A stretch of DNA of 12,215 nt from Planctomycetota bacterium (GTDB lineage Bacteria > Planctomycetota > Phycisphaerae > WQYP01): positions 1 to 12,215 of the forward strand of contig JAKATV010000061.1 of the NCBI GenBank assembly GCA_021818565.1. The letters are read 5' to 3'. The translations under genes were made by a program, and so were the position numbers. The notes below the pieces were generated by a model that was not told the origin of the DNA, searched no databases, and worked only from the letters and a program-made list of their open reading frames with translations. Numbering within the stretch: position 1 is the stretch's first letter; every line of letters begins with the position of its first letter. Shown here one piece after another: positions 1-7,369 of the stretch.

Positions 1-1014
1 CGTGTTGATAACCCCGATGCGCGCCGAAGTCTCATCCAGCATCCCCCCGGAACTTTCCAGATATCGCGCCGCATGGGCCTTGTGGGGAATGGTAACGCTG
101 GCACCGCGGAAATTTAAATCCCGCAGACCACGCAGAGCATTAACCGTAGTGCAAAATCTCTCATACTCCGGTTCAACGGGCAGCGGCACATACACGCCCG
201 GAAAGCCAACGGCATGAAAACCCGCGTTGTGTATCATCGGACTGATGGAATGTGACACCGGCCACCCCATGACACCGTAAACCGGAGAGTTTCGCATTTG
301 GCTTTTAAAATGGGAGGTGTGGATCAAATCTGTAATCGTCGGTTGGCCGGGGGCGGTTGTAGCGTTGCCTGTGGGAACGGCAAAGGTGAAGGCAGCATCG
401 TATTTAGCGGCCAGAATCCGCGTAATCAGCCCCGCCTCGCCCATGGCAATAATCACCAGGGGTTGTCCGACAACTTGCGGCAGTTCTTCATACAAGCGAA
501 ACGCCTCCAACGCTTCAACCAGATTTTCCGCTTGATAAGCAGCTTTAATAATGCACGCCGGTGATATCTCTGCCATGGCAGTCAGGCGCTGCTGCAAATC
601 CGCCGGACGGGTTGAAAAATCATGCGTGGACAGAATTAACTTTGGCCTGCCTGAATTGTCGGCGGGATCTTTTGCCAGCAGAGGTACCACCTGGGCGACA
701 AATTCAGGGTTTTTGCGCCAGGTGTCATACTCGATATCCACGTACTGGGGTTTCAACCGACAGGCGTGAAGAATCAAATTCAGCCGATCCGCTTCGGATC
801 CGGAAAATAGTCCGCCCTCCGCCTTGGCGCGAATCGTGACGATAATCTGCTTACTTGGTAAATCAGGGCGAGTAACCAGCGATTCGATGATTTCGCGATT
901 GGCCTGGTCACAGCGCAGCTCAATGATATCGGCACCCTGCTTCACAGCACCGGCAATCTGCGGTAGCACCGCATCAACGGATTGAGCGAATATGGGTGCT
1001 ACGATATCGGTCAT
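1..1014 (-). CDS. aroDE: Bifunctional 3-dehydroquinate dehydratase (type I) / shikimate dehydrogenase, 3' end cut off by window edge
   Basis: The fusion catalyses steps 3 and 4 of the shikimate pathway in the cytoplasm: 3-dehydroquinate to 3-dehydroshikimate, then NADPH-dependent reduction to shikimate. I read 338 codons without a stop, ending exactly at base 1. Residues 1 to about 230 are type I dehydroquinase, with VTIRAKAEGG (59-68), DIE (E95), STHDF (H131) and the Schiff-base lysine K157 in CIIKA. From about 243 the AroE substrate domain begins, with GWPVSHSISP (S256, S258), VTIPHK (catalytic K312) and RIGVINT (N337). The catalytic Asp and the NADP-binding Rossmann domain lie beyond the window. 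The start ATG overlaps the nfo stop as ATGA, and the upstream Shine-Dalgarno is weak, so translation is probably coupled to nfo. The same domain order is known in plants, Chlamydia and planctomycetes. The identification is firm; whether the missing half is intact cannot be seen. Confidence 0.95.
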   Translation of the reverse strand, partial: MTDIVAPIFAQSVDAVLPQIAGAVKQGADIIELRCDQANREIIESLVTRPDLPSKQIIVTIRAKAEGGLFSGSEADRLNLILHACRLKPQYVDIEYDTWRKNPEFVAQVVPLLAKDPADNSGRPKLILSTHDFSTRPADLQQRLTAMAEISPACIIKAAYQAENLVEALEAFRLYEELPQVVGQPLVIIAMGEAGLITRILAAKYDAAFTFAVPTGNATTAPGQPTITDLIHTSHFKSQMRNSPVYGVMGWPVSHSISPMIHNAGFHAVGFPGVYVPLPVEPEYERFCTTVNALRGLRDLNFRGASVTIPHKAHAARYLESSGGMLDETSARIGVINT

Positions 1015-1964
1015 TGCTTTACTTTCTTTTTTGTCGAAGCGGTTTTGCCGGGCGCACGCTTGCCAGCCGGCTTTACTTTGGCATTTTCCAGCGGATCAAG
1101 AATCAAATTTTCCCCGCGTTCCAATGCCTGCAAAACCCCAAGATTAATCAGATCCCAAGGCCGACCATCCGGGGCTATTTCTTTCGGCGTTTCCATGATT
1201 TTCGGAATCTTTTCGAAAATCGGCGTCTGGCACACATAGCGAAACGCCTCCAGACCAATCATCCCACGACCGATGTGGGTGTGACGGTCCACTCTGGAGC
1301 CTAGCGGCTTGCGGCTGTCATTGAGGTGCATCACACGCAAGTGCTTTAACCCGATGATTCGGTCAAATTCCGCAAAGCTTTGCGCCACGCCATCGCGCGT
1401 GGAAATGTCATAACCCGCCGCAAAAATGTGACAGGTGTCCAGGCATATTCCCATTCGGTTCGGGTTCCGTACTGCCGCGAATATATCGCGCAAATGCTCA
1501 AACCTCCATCCCAGCGACGTGCCCTGCCCCGCTGTGGTTTCCAGGCAGATGATGGTTGAGCCGTGTGGGTCGCGGTTCAGTACCTCCTGCAGGGAGGTCG
1601 CAATACGCGCAATTCCCTGAGCTTCACCGGCACCGCCGTGCGCCCCGGAATGCGTTACCAGATATTGAATTCCTAATGTATGACATCTCTGCAGCTCCAA
1701 TACGAAGCTGTGAATGCTTTTCTGCCGCAGTTCTTCATTACCCGAAGCCAGGTTCGTCAGATACGAATCATGGGCAACAATTTCCCTAAATTTAGCCTTT
1801 TTTACCTCTTCCCGAAACTGCTCAATGACCTCAAGCCGCAAAGGCGGCGATGCCCATTGCTGCTGATTTCGGGTAAAAATCTGCACGGTCTGCAAACCCA
1901 GATCTTGCGCCTCCACAACCGCCTTATATAAACCGCCGGCGACAGACAAATGTGATCCATACAT
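1011..1964 (-). CDS. nfo: Endonuclease IV (AP endonuclease, Nfo family)
   Basis: Nfo cleaves DNA 5' of abasic sites and removes 3' blocking groups in base-excision repair, using three zinc ions in a TIM barrel. The protein has 317 residues against roughly 280-285 for the family. It opens with the typical YGSHLSVAGG. All nine metal ligands can be placed by motif: H65 (AHDSYL), H105 (THSG), E142 (LETTAGQG), D176 and H179 (LDTCHIFAAGYD), H213 (MHLND), D226 and H228 (VDRHTHIG) and E258 (METPK). The extra length is a basic C-terminal tail (about 292-317) with nine Lys/Arg and one acidic residue. The ATG directly abuts the stop codon of the upstream gene, so its ribosome site (GGCGG, 8 nt upstream) lies inside that gene. 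Its own stop overlaps the aroDE start. Its place in a pentose-phosphate cluster is unusual. Confidence 0.96.
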   Translation of the reverse strand: MYGSHLSVAGGLYKAVVEAQDLGLQTVQIFTRNQQQWASPPLRLEVIEQFREEVKKAKFREIVAHDSYLTNLASGNEELRQKSIHSFVLELQRCHTLGIQYLVTHSGAHGGAGEAQGIARIATSLQEVLNRDPHGSTIICLETTAGQGTSLGWRFEHLRDIFAAVRNPNRMGICLDTCHIFAAGYDISTRDGVAQSFAEFDRIIGLKHLRVMHLNDSRKPLGSRVDRHTHIGRGMIGLEAFRYVCQTPIFEKIPKIMETPKEIAPDGRPWDLINLGVLQALERGENLILDPLENAKVKPAGKRAPGKTASTKKKVKQ

Positions 1965-2876
1965 CTAGGCCGCCGCCTTTTCAAATACGCCCACCCATTC
2001 CATGAATTTTTGCCGGATCTGCTCGACGGCTTGTCCACGGCCAATTTTACCCGAACGCAAATCAACGATCGACTGCAAAAAGCTGGACCGCCCCACCGCA
2101 AATCCAATAAAACCGGGAACCGCCGCCGCGGTTGTCAACCACTGAATGACCTTCGCCTCATTTTCTCCGCGTCCCAGGATAATGCAGCCGACTTTATCAC
2201 GTCCGCCCCGCCGGACCGTCGCAGCGATAGTGCGACAATTTTCGGGGCGATCCAAGCCTTCGATTTTCCAGACATCCGGTTCGACACCACGATTCTGCAA
2301 TTCTTCAATGGCCTGCTTCATCAAGGTCGGCCGAAGTTTAAGATCGTACGCGTGGACATCGCCCCCCACCTGCTGCAATTGCGATTTTTCAGCGGGTACA
2401 AGCAGCTCAAACATGAAATAGCGTTTACTTTCCGCAAGATAATCGCAAAGGGTCTTCAAACGCTTGGCCTGTACCGCGTTCATGGCCGCATCCCCCTGGG
2501 GATTGTACCGCACCAGTACTTTGGCAAATGTCGGATTGAACTTTTCAATATGCTCCTTAAACGCCGAGCCGTACTCAAAATCAAAATCATGCTGACCGCT
2601 TTTTTCAGTAGATAAACAGGTGATAAAGCCGTGCGAACGAGCTTCTTCAAGGATGGCGGCACCAAATTCCTCATCGACCAGAAGGCCGGCCTTGTCCGCG
2701 GACACACCCGCCGCGATCGCGGCTTTGAAGCCGCCATAAATCACCGCTTTGCTTAGTGCGATGTCATCAATCTGGGCGGGCGTCATAGGTTCATGGTAAC
2801 CGAAAACTTCGGACCCGTAGGAGTGCCGATGATCAAAAGGCAAGATATAAAGACGTTTATTGTAACCGCCAATCAT
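1965..2876 (-). CDS. DUF2090 family protein, predicted class I-type sugar-phosphate aldolase (IolC C-terminal domain-like)
   Basis: This 303-residue protein resembles the DUF2090 domain, which forms the C-terminal part of some bifunctional IolC proteins. There it is linked to cleavage of 2-deoxy-5-keto-gluconate 6-phosphate, and it is related to tagatose-bisphosphate-type aldolases. Visible motifs are LPFDHRHSYG (12-21), LVDEEFGA (66-73), FAKVLVRYNPQGD (117-129, with K119), FELLVPA (156-162), DVWKIEGLD (201-209; K204 is the best Schiff-base candidate) and FAVGRSSF (259-266). There is no IolC sugar-kinase domain and no other inositol gene nearby. It lies 43 bp after pgi, with a strong AGGAGA 6 nt before the ATG, and abuts nfo. 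The family call is fairly secure. The substrate is unknown: in this setting fructose 1,6-bisphosphate or another ketose phosphate is possible, but that is inference. Confidence 0.8.
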   Translation of the reverse strand: MIGGYNKRLYILPFDHRHSYGSEVFGYHEPMTPAQIDDIALSKAVIYGGFKAAIAAGVSADKAGLLVDEEFGAAILEEARSHGFITCLSTEKSGQHDFDFEYGSAFKEHIEKFNPTFAKVLVRYNPQGDAAMNAVQAKRLKTLCDYLAESKRYFMFELLVPAEKSQLQQVGGDVHAYDLKLRPTLMKQAIEELQNRGVEPDVWKIEGLDRPENCRTIAATVRRGGRDKVGCIILGRGENEAKVIQWLTTAAAVPGFIGFAVGRSSFLQSIVDLRSGKIGRGQAVEQIRQKFMEWVGVFEKAAA

Positions 2877-2882
2877 AGCATT

Positions 2883-2888
2883 TCTCCT
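2883..2888 (-). promoter_or_regulatory. Shine-Dalgarno AGGAGA of the DUF2090 gene
   Basis: A strong ribosome-binding site lies 6 nt before the ATG at 2876. It fixes that start over the overlapping ATG four bases upstream, which reads out of frame into an immediate stop. Confidence 0.8.
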
Positions 2889-2919
2889 GTAAAAGCCGGC
2901 GACAGACCTGCTGGTTTCA

Positions 2920-4581
2920 TCAGGCTTTATCGTGCCGATACCGGCGCATCAGGGCGTTGGTGGAACTGTCATGCTTCAAACCCGAATCATCCGGGGCCGC
3001 CAATTCCCCGGCAATTTTTTTCGCCAGCACTTTCCCCAGTTCCACGCCCCATTGATCAAAGGAATCAACGGAAAATATAACGCCCTGAGTAAATACCGAA
3101 TGTTCATAAAGCGCTACCAAAGCGCCGAGAATTTCCGGCGTCAGTTGTTTTGCCAAAATGACATTGCTCGGGCGGTTGCCATCAAAAGTCCGGTGTGGAA
3201 TCAGCCATTCCACTGTCCCTTCCTGCCGGACCTGCGCCTCGGTTTTGCCAAACGCCAGGGCCTCGGCTTGCGCAAATACATTGGCCATCAGCAGGTCATG
3301 ATGATTTCCCAGAGGATTCAGCGACTGGGCAAAACCAATAAAATCACACGGGATTAATTTGGTGCCCTGATGAATCAACTGATAGAACGAATGCTGGCCG
3401 TTGGTTCCCGGTTCACCCCAGAAGATAGGGCCGGTTTCATAATCCACGCGATGGCCCGTCAAGGTGATGCTCTTGCCGTTGGATTCCATGGTAAGTTGCT
3501 GCAAATAGGCGGGAAAACGCTTTAGATATTGATCATAGGGCAAAACCGCTACCGTCTGAGCTCCAAAGAAATTGTTATACCAAACCGATAAAAGCCCCAT
3601 GATCACCGGCATGTTGCGTTCCAGGGGGGCGGTGCGGAAATGCGTGTCCATGGCGCGAAACCCGGAAAGCAGTCGCGTGAAATTCTCCGGCCCCACCGCC
3701 AGCATCGTCGATAAGCCAATTGCCGAATCCATGGAATACCGTCCCCCCACCCAATCCCAGAATCCGAACATGTTGGCCGTATCAATCCCGAAGGCCGTCA
3801 CTTCGGTAGCATTTGTGGAAACGGCAACAAAATGCTTGGCTGTATGCGACGGATCTTTGGCGGCGGCCAGCAGCCAGTCCCGGGCGGTATGGGCGTTGGT
3901 CATCGTTTCCAGCGTGGTAAATGTTTTCGAGGAAATAATAAATAGTGTTTCATCCGGTGACAGGCCATGCGTGGCCTCGGCAAAATCTGTCCCGTCGATG
4001 TTGGAGACAAAACGAAACGTCATTTCGCGCCGCGAATAATGCCGCAGCGCCTCATACGCCATCACGGGGCCTAAATCGGATCCACCAATACCGATATTGA
4101 TCACATTGCGTATGGGCTTCCCGGTAAATCCCTTCCACTCCCCGGACCGCACCCGGCTGGCAAACGCCGCCATGCGGTCCAACACCTCATGCACCTCCGG
4201 CACCACATTATGCCCATCGGAAAGATAACTATCCGTCCGGGCCGATCGCAGGGCCACATGCAGGACGGAACGATTCTCCGTGATATTGATTTTTTCACCG
4301 GCAAACATCGCCGCTATATGTTCCCGCACACCAGATTGCCGGGCCAACTCCAGCAGCAGCGTGAGTGTCTCATCGGTGATCCGATTTTTGGAATAATCCA
4401 AAAACAACCCCGCCGCCTCCGCGGTGAATTTTTCCGCACGTCCGGGATCCGCGGTAAACAGATCACGAAGATGCAGCGTACTGGCAGTTTCAAAATGCTT
4501 GGATAATAATTGAAACGCCGGTCGGCTGGTCAGAGGCACGGCCATTTTAGGGTCAACGGCTGGGGCGCTGGATGCGGACAT
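2920..4581 (-). CDS. pgi: Glucose-6-phosphate isomerase
   Basis: Pgi interconverts glucose 6-phosphate and fructose 6-phosphate, linking glycolysis with the pentose-phosphate genes beside it. The frame is open upstream to 4650, inside tal, but I start at 4581: GGAG lies 6 nt before this ATG, and the resulting 553 residues match the usual length of about 550. Numbered from this start, the sugar-phosphate-binding motifs are GIGGSDLG (164-171) and SKTFTT (218-223). VGGRYS (278-283) is the first family signature. The catalytic residues are E366 in MESNGK, H397 in GTNGQH and K517 in QWGVELGK, all present. It follows tal by 31 bp. In several bacterial groups tal and pgi are fused; here they are adjacent but separate. 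The identification is secure; the longer start is less likely. Confidence 0.97.
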   Translation of the reverse strand: MSASSAPAVDPKMAVPLTSRPAFQLLSKHFETASTLHLRDLFTADPGRAEKFTAEAAGLFLDYSKNRITDETLTLLLELARQSGVREHIAAMFAGEKINITENRSVLHVALRSARTDSYLSDGHNVVPEVHEVLDRMAAFASRVRSGEWKGFTGKPIRNVINIGIGGSDLGPVMAYEALRHYSRREMTFRFVSNIDGTDFAEATHGLSPDETLFIISSKTFTTLETMTNAHTARDWLLAAAKDPSHTAKHFVAVSTNATEVTAFGIDTANMFGFWDWVGGRYSMDSAIGLSTMLAVGPENFTRLLSGFRAMDTHFRTAPLERNMPVIMGLLSVWYNNFFGAQTVAVLPYDQYLKRFPAYLQQLTMESNGKSITLTGHRVDYETGPIFWGEPGTNGQHSFYQLIHQGTKLIPCDFIGFAQSLNPLGNHHDLLMANVFAQAEALAFGKTEAQVRQEGTVEWLIPHRTFDGNRPSNVILAKQLTPEILGALVALYEHSVFTQGVIFSVDSFDQWGVELGKVLAKKIAGELAAPDDSGLKHDSSTNALMRRYRHDKA

Positions 4582-4587
4582 GAATAA

Positions 4588-4591
4588 CTCC
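4588..4591 (-). promoter_or_regulatory. Shine-Dalgarno GGAG of pgi (decides the start)
   Basis: GGAG ends 6 nt before the ATG at 4581. The open frame continues 23 codons upstream into the end of tal with several other possible starts, but none has a comparable ribosome site, and all would add residues not typical of the family. Confidence 0.75.
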
Positions 4592-4612
4592 ATAAAAGAT
4601 TGCATGAGGAAC

Positions 4613-5719
4613 TTAAGACGTTGCGGCAAGTGCGGAACTCTTGCGACCAACTACCGTTATCAGGTCAGTCCACGACTTCACAAATGATTCAGCCCCTTCC
4701 TTCTGAAGCTGTGCCGCAAGCTGGTCAATCGTAAAGCCCGCCTGCGCGGCCTGCTGAAGAATCTTATCGGCGTCGGTGACATCCGTGGTCATGGGCGATC
4801 CAACCTTACCGTGGTCGGCAAACGCCAGAAGCGTTTCTTCCGGCATGGTATTAACAGTATCAGGTGCCGCCAGAGCGGTGATGTAAAACGTATCGGGGGC
4901 CGAAGGGTCTTTGGTTCCGGTGCTGGCCCACAGCAATCTTTGCGGCATGGCACCACCGGCGATCAGTTTTTTCCAAGGCTCACTGGCAAGCAGGTCCCGA
5001 TAGGCTTTATAAATTTTATATCCTACCGCGACGCCAAGTTTATTACGCAGCGAATCCGGCGATTTGCCCATGATGGCTTTGTCCCAGCGACTGATAAACA
5101 CCGACGCCACGGACGCCACACGTGGATTAAGCTTCGCGGCGATGCGCCGCTGAATTCCGCGCGTGTAGGCCTCGGCGGCGGCCACATATTGCTGCGGTGA
5201 AAAAAGCAACGTGACATTCACGGGAATCCCGTTGAAGATCGCTTCTTCAATGGCGGGAAGGCCTTCTTTTGTGCCGGGAATTTTGATAAATAAATTGGGA
5301 CGATTGGCGCGGCCGAACAGGTCCTTGGCGGCCGCCAGCGTCTTGGCGGTGTCGTATGCCAACAGCGGCGACACTTCAAGGGATACAAAACCATCCACAC
5401 CCGACGTTTGATCATATATCGGTCGAAATAAATCCGCCGCACCTTGTAAATCTTCAATGGCTAAACCGAAGAAAATCGCCTCCGGCGACGTGGTGCCCTC
5501 GTCATGCGCAGTCCGGATGGCGGTATCATAAAAATCAGATTTACTGATGGCGTGATCAAAAATGGTCGGATTGCTGGTAAGCCCCGTAACCGACAGTTCC
5601 GCGATGTACCGCTTGAGAGTACCCCCGGTAAGGAGCTTTCTTGTGATGTTATCCAACCATAAGCTTTGCCCCATATTATGCAGGAGCGTTGTGGGCGAGG
5701 ATGTATTGCCAGTATTCAT
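4613..5719 (-). CDS. tal: Transaldolase (longer bacterial TalB/Tal-type subfamily)
   Basis: Transaldolase moves a dihydroxyacetone unit between sugar phosphates (sedoheptulose 7-phosphate + glyceraldehyde 3-phosphate to erythrose 4-phosphate + fructose 6-phosphate) through a Schiff base. The 368 residues match the longer subfamily seen in actinobacteria, cyanobacteria and others. Signature GLTSNPTIF sits at 46-54, the catalytic lysine is K146 in FIKIPGT, VNVTLLFS is at 167-174, and LLWASTGTKDP at 262-272. The ATG at 5719 has AAGGTGG 4 nt upstream. The gene is separated from zwf by 201 bp, the largest gap in the cluster, which holds a candidate promoter, and from pgi by 31 bp. Its product erythrose 4-phosphate feeds the shikimate pathway represented further downstream by aroDE. 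The identification is secure. Confidence 0.96.
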   Translation of the reverse strand: MNTGNTSSPTTLLHNMGQSLWLDNITRKLLTGGTLKRYIAELSVTGLTSNPTIFDHAISKSDFYDTAIRTAHDEGTTSPEAIFFGLAIEDLQGAADLFRPIYDQTSGVDGFVSLEVSPLLAYDTAKTLAAAKDLFGRANRPNLFIKIPGTKEGLPAIEEAIFNGIPVNVTLLFSPQQYVAAAEAYTRGIQRRIAAKLNPRVASVASVFISRWDKAIMGKSPDSLRNKLGVAVGYKIYKAYRDLLASEPWKKLIAGGAMPQRLLWASTGTKDPSAPDTFYITALAAPDTVNTMPEETLLAFADHGKVGSPMTTDVTDADKILQQAAQAGFTIDQLAAQLQKEGAESFVKSWTDLITVVGRKSSALAATS

Positions 5720-5784
5720 ATTTCCACCTTTACAAAAGGCCGAGTGTTTTTAAACCGAGCCGGCGGTTTGAATGAAGATCGGCC

Positions 5785-5794
5785 ATGACGTCAT
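5785..5794. repeat. 10-bp perfect palindrome ATGACGTCAT in the tal leader
   Basis: A perfect 10-bp palindrome lies in the 5' untranslated region predicted for tal. Half of it also belongs to a longer inverted repeat, TGAATGA (5769-5775) with TCATTCA (5791-5797), around a 15-nt loop. It could be an operator half-site or an mRNA hairpin; chance is also possible for so short a match. Confidence 0.3.
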
Positions 5795-5810
5795 TCAGCC
5801 CATTTTCCGT

Positions 5811-5839
5811 ATTCTATCACTGCACCAATTCCAAGGAAA
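5811..5839 (-). promoter_or_regulatory. Candidate internal sigma70-like promoter before tal
   Basis: On the minus strand TAGAAT (5811-5816, 5 of 6 matches to TATAAT) lies 17 bp downstream of TTTCCT (5834-5839, only 3 of 6 matches to TTGACA). The predicted transcript would begin about 85 nt before tal. The -35 box is weak, which may mean dependence on an activator or a false positive. The 14-bp palindrome at 5834-5847 covers the -35 box. Confidence 0.35.
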
Positions 5840-5847
5840 CATTTCCT
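5834..5847. promoter_or_regulatory. 14-bp perfect inverted repeat overlapping the candidate tal -35 box
   Basis: The plus strand reads AGGAAA-CA-TTTCCT, a perfect 6+6 inverted repeat with a 2-bp centre. It coincides with the -35 hexamer of the promoter proposed for tal-pgi and downstream genes, a placement typical of an operator. No regulator gene is in the window. Confidence 0.35.
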
Positions 5848-5904
5848 ATCCAAACAGAAGCCCCTCCGGCCCCCTGGTCTTTCTGGAGCCATACCGACCA
5901 CTTT

Positions 5905-5920
5905 GCAGGCCTCTGCCTGC
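5905..5920 (-). other. Hairpin immediately after the zwf stop codon
   Basis: GCAGGC and GCCTGC form a 6-bp GC-rich stem with a 4-nt loop directly after the zwf TAA. No T-run follows on the minus strand, so it is not a standard intrinsic terminator. It could protect the 3' end of a zwf transcript, weaken read-through, or mark an RNA processing site between zwf and tal. Confidence 0.45.
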
Positions 5921-7312
5921 TTATGCATCCGGGTCCACCGGTTCGTCCCGCGGATCATGCCATGTGGAACCATCCGTCAATAATGACTGACTTTGCGTAG
6001 GTCCCCATGTGCCGGGGGCATAGGACTCAACGGGCGTCACGTTGCCAAGGATGGGATCAACAATTCGCCAAGCCTCCTCCACCTGGTCTTCACGGGCAAA
6101 AAAATCCGATTTTCCGGCAGCCGCATCCAGCAAAAGCCGTTCGTACGGTTCCATTTCATCATGCGGATGGCGTTGGGCGATTAGTTCCACGCTGGTTCCC
6201 TCCAGCGCCTCACCAATTTTTTTTACCCGCACACCCATGGCTAACACCACTTCCGGACTTACTCGAAATCTTATATGGTTGGGTCGCCCAGCATTGGCCT
6301 CACGAAAAACGCGCTGGGGCGGCTTTTTGAAATCAACAATAATTTCTGTGCAGGACACCGGCAGACACTTGCCCACACGAAGATAAAACGGCACCCCCGC
6401 CCAGCGCCAGGAATCAATGAACAAACGCGCCGCCACAAATGTTTCTACCGTTGAGTCATTTGCCACGCCTTTTTCTTCCCGGTAGCCCGCAAATTGTCCA
6501 CGTACCATATCGGCGGGCGTCAGCGAGCGCACCAGCGTCAGCGCCTTGGCCCGTTCATCACGCAGCGGTTCACCTTCTCCCGCGGGCGGTTCCATCGTCA
6601 GGCACGCAATCAACTGCATCATATGATTTTGCAGCACATCCCGTATCGCCCCCGCCTCCTCATAAAAACGCCCCCGCCCCTGCACACCTATCGTCTCCGC
6701 CATCGTAATCTGCACGGAACCCACATAGTTTCGGTTCCACAACGGCTCCAGAACCGCATTGGCAAACCGTGAATATAAAAGGCTTTGCACCGGCTCTTTT
6801 CCCAGATAATGGTCGATGCGAAAAATGGCATCTTCGGGGAAATACTCCCGCAGTGTGGCATTAAGTTCACGGGCGGAAGCCAAGCTCCGCCCAAACGGCT
6901 TTTCCACCACAATCCGCGCGCCTTGATTGCACTGAGATTTCGCCAGTCCTTCCCCCACGGTCGCAAACATGCTCGGCGGAATGGCCAGATAGTGCATCGG
7001 GTGTTTTGCGCCATCGAGCATGCGGCGTAATTCCTGAAATGTTTCCGGTGACTTGTAGTCGCCGTCAACATATTTAAGCAAAGAGAAAAGCTTTTTCAGT
7101 GCCTCCGGATCAGCTCCGCCGCCATGCTCCTCCAGACTCGCTTTGGCTCGCGCCTTGAGTTGCTCCAGATTCCAACCCTGTTTGGCTACGCCGATGACGG
7201 GCATATTTAAGCGCCCATGTCGGATCATGGATTGGAGTGAAGGGAAAATTTTCTTATAGGCCAGATCTCCGGTTGCCCCGAAGAATACCAACGCATCTGC
7301 TTGATCTACCAA
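5921..7312 (-). CDS. zwf: Glucose-6-phosphate 1-dehydrogenase
   Basis: Zwf oxidises glucose 6-phosphate to 6-phosphogluconolactone with NADP+ (or NAD+), the entry step of the oxidative pentose-phosphate pathway. The protein has 463 residues, slightly short for the family (about 490), with the N-terminus trimmed close to the Rossmann motif. Visible motifs are FFGATGDLAYKK (10-21) for nucleotide binding, VVEKPFG (135-141), the substrate signature RIDHYLGKE (165-173), the catalytic histidine H230 in LQNHMMQ, and LRVGKCLP (311-318) where the family has a similar RTGK segment. The start codon is TTG: no ATG lies upstream in frame near it, and AGGAG sits 7 nt before the TTG. It follows gnd by 65 bp. 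A lactonase (pgl) would act on its product but is not in the window. The identification is secure. Confidence 0.96.
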   Translation of the reverse strand: MVDQADALVFFGATGDLAYKKIFPSLQSMIRHGRLNMPVIGVAKQGWNLEQLKARAKASLEEHGGGADPEALKKLFSLLKYVDGDYKSPETFQELRRMLDGAKHPMHYLAIPPSMFATVGEGLAKSQCNQGARIVVEKPFGRSLASARELNATLREYFPEDAIFRIDHYLGKEPVQSLLYSRFANAVLEPLWNRNYVGSVQITMAETIGVQGRGRFYEEAGAIRDVLQNHMMQLIACLTMEPPAGEGEPLRDERAKALTLVRSLTPADMVRGQFAGYREEKGVANDSTVETFVAARLFIDSWRWAGVPFYLRVGKCLPVSCTEIIVDFKKPPQRVFREANAGRPNHIRFRVSPEVVLAMGVRVKKIGEALEGTSVELIAQRHPHDEMEPYERLLLDAAAGKSDFFAREDQVEEAWRIVDPILGNVTPVESYAPGTWGPTQSQSLLTDGSTWHDPRDEPVDPDA

Positions 7313-7319
7313 CGTTATT

Positions 7320-7324
7320 CTCCT
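7320..7324 (-). promoter_or_regulatory. Shine-Dalgarno AGGAG supporting the TTG start of zwf
   Basis: AGGAG is separated by 7 nt from the TTG codon at 7312. This spacing, and the family alignment beginning at the Rossmann motif a few residues later, make TTG the likely true start. The rare start codon should lower translation relative to the neighbours. Confidence 0.75.
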
Positions 7325-7351
7325 GCCAAAATAACCTGCTGCCTCACCCCC

Positions 7352-7369
7352 ACGTTACTAACGTTACTA
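7352..7369. repeat. Two tandem copies of a 9-bp unit between gnd and zwf
   Basis: ACGTTACTA occurs twice in tandem, just after the gnd stop codon, creating an internal TAACGTTA palindrome. A partly matching third AACGTT occurs at the zwf TTG start. Function unknown; it may be a slippage product. Confidence 0.5.

Noticed and set aside
2010..2615. 201-codon plus-strand open frame opposite the DUF2090 gene
   Set aside because: No family resemblance, no ribosome site, lies wholly antisense to a gene with conserved motifs.
4582..4650. Longer N-terminus of pgi beginning inside tal
   Set aside because: Would add 23 residues not typical of the family and has no good ribosome site; the ATG at 4581 has GGAG 6 nt upstream.
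5791..5973. 60-codon minus-strand frame filling part of the zwf-tal gap
   Set aside because: It starts inside the end of zwf, has no ribosome site or family resemblance, and overlaps the candidate promoter and palindromes.
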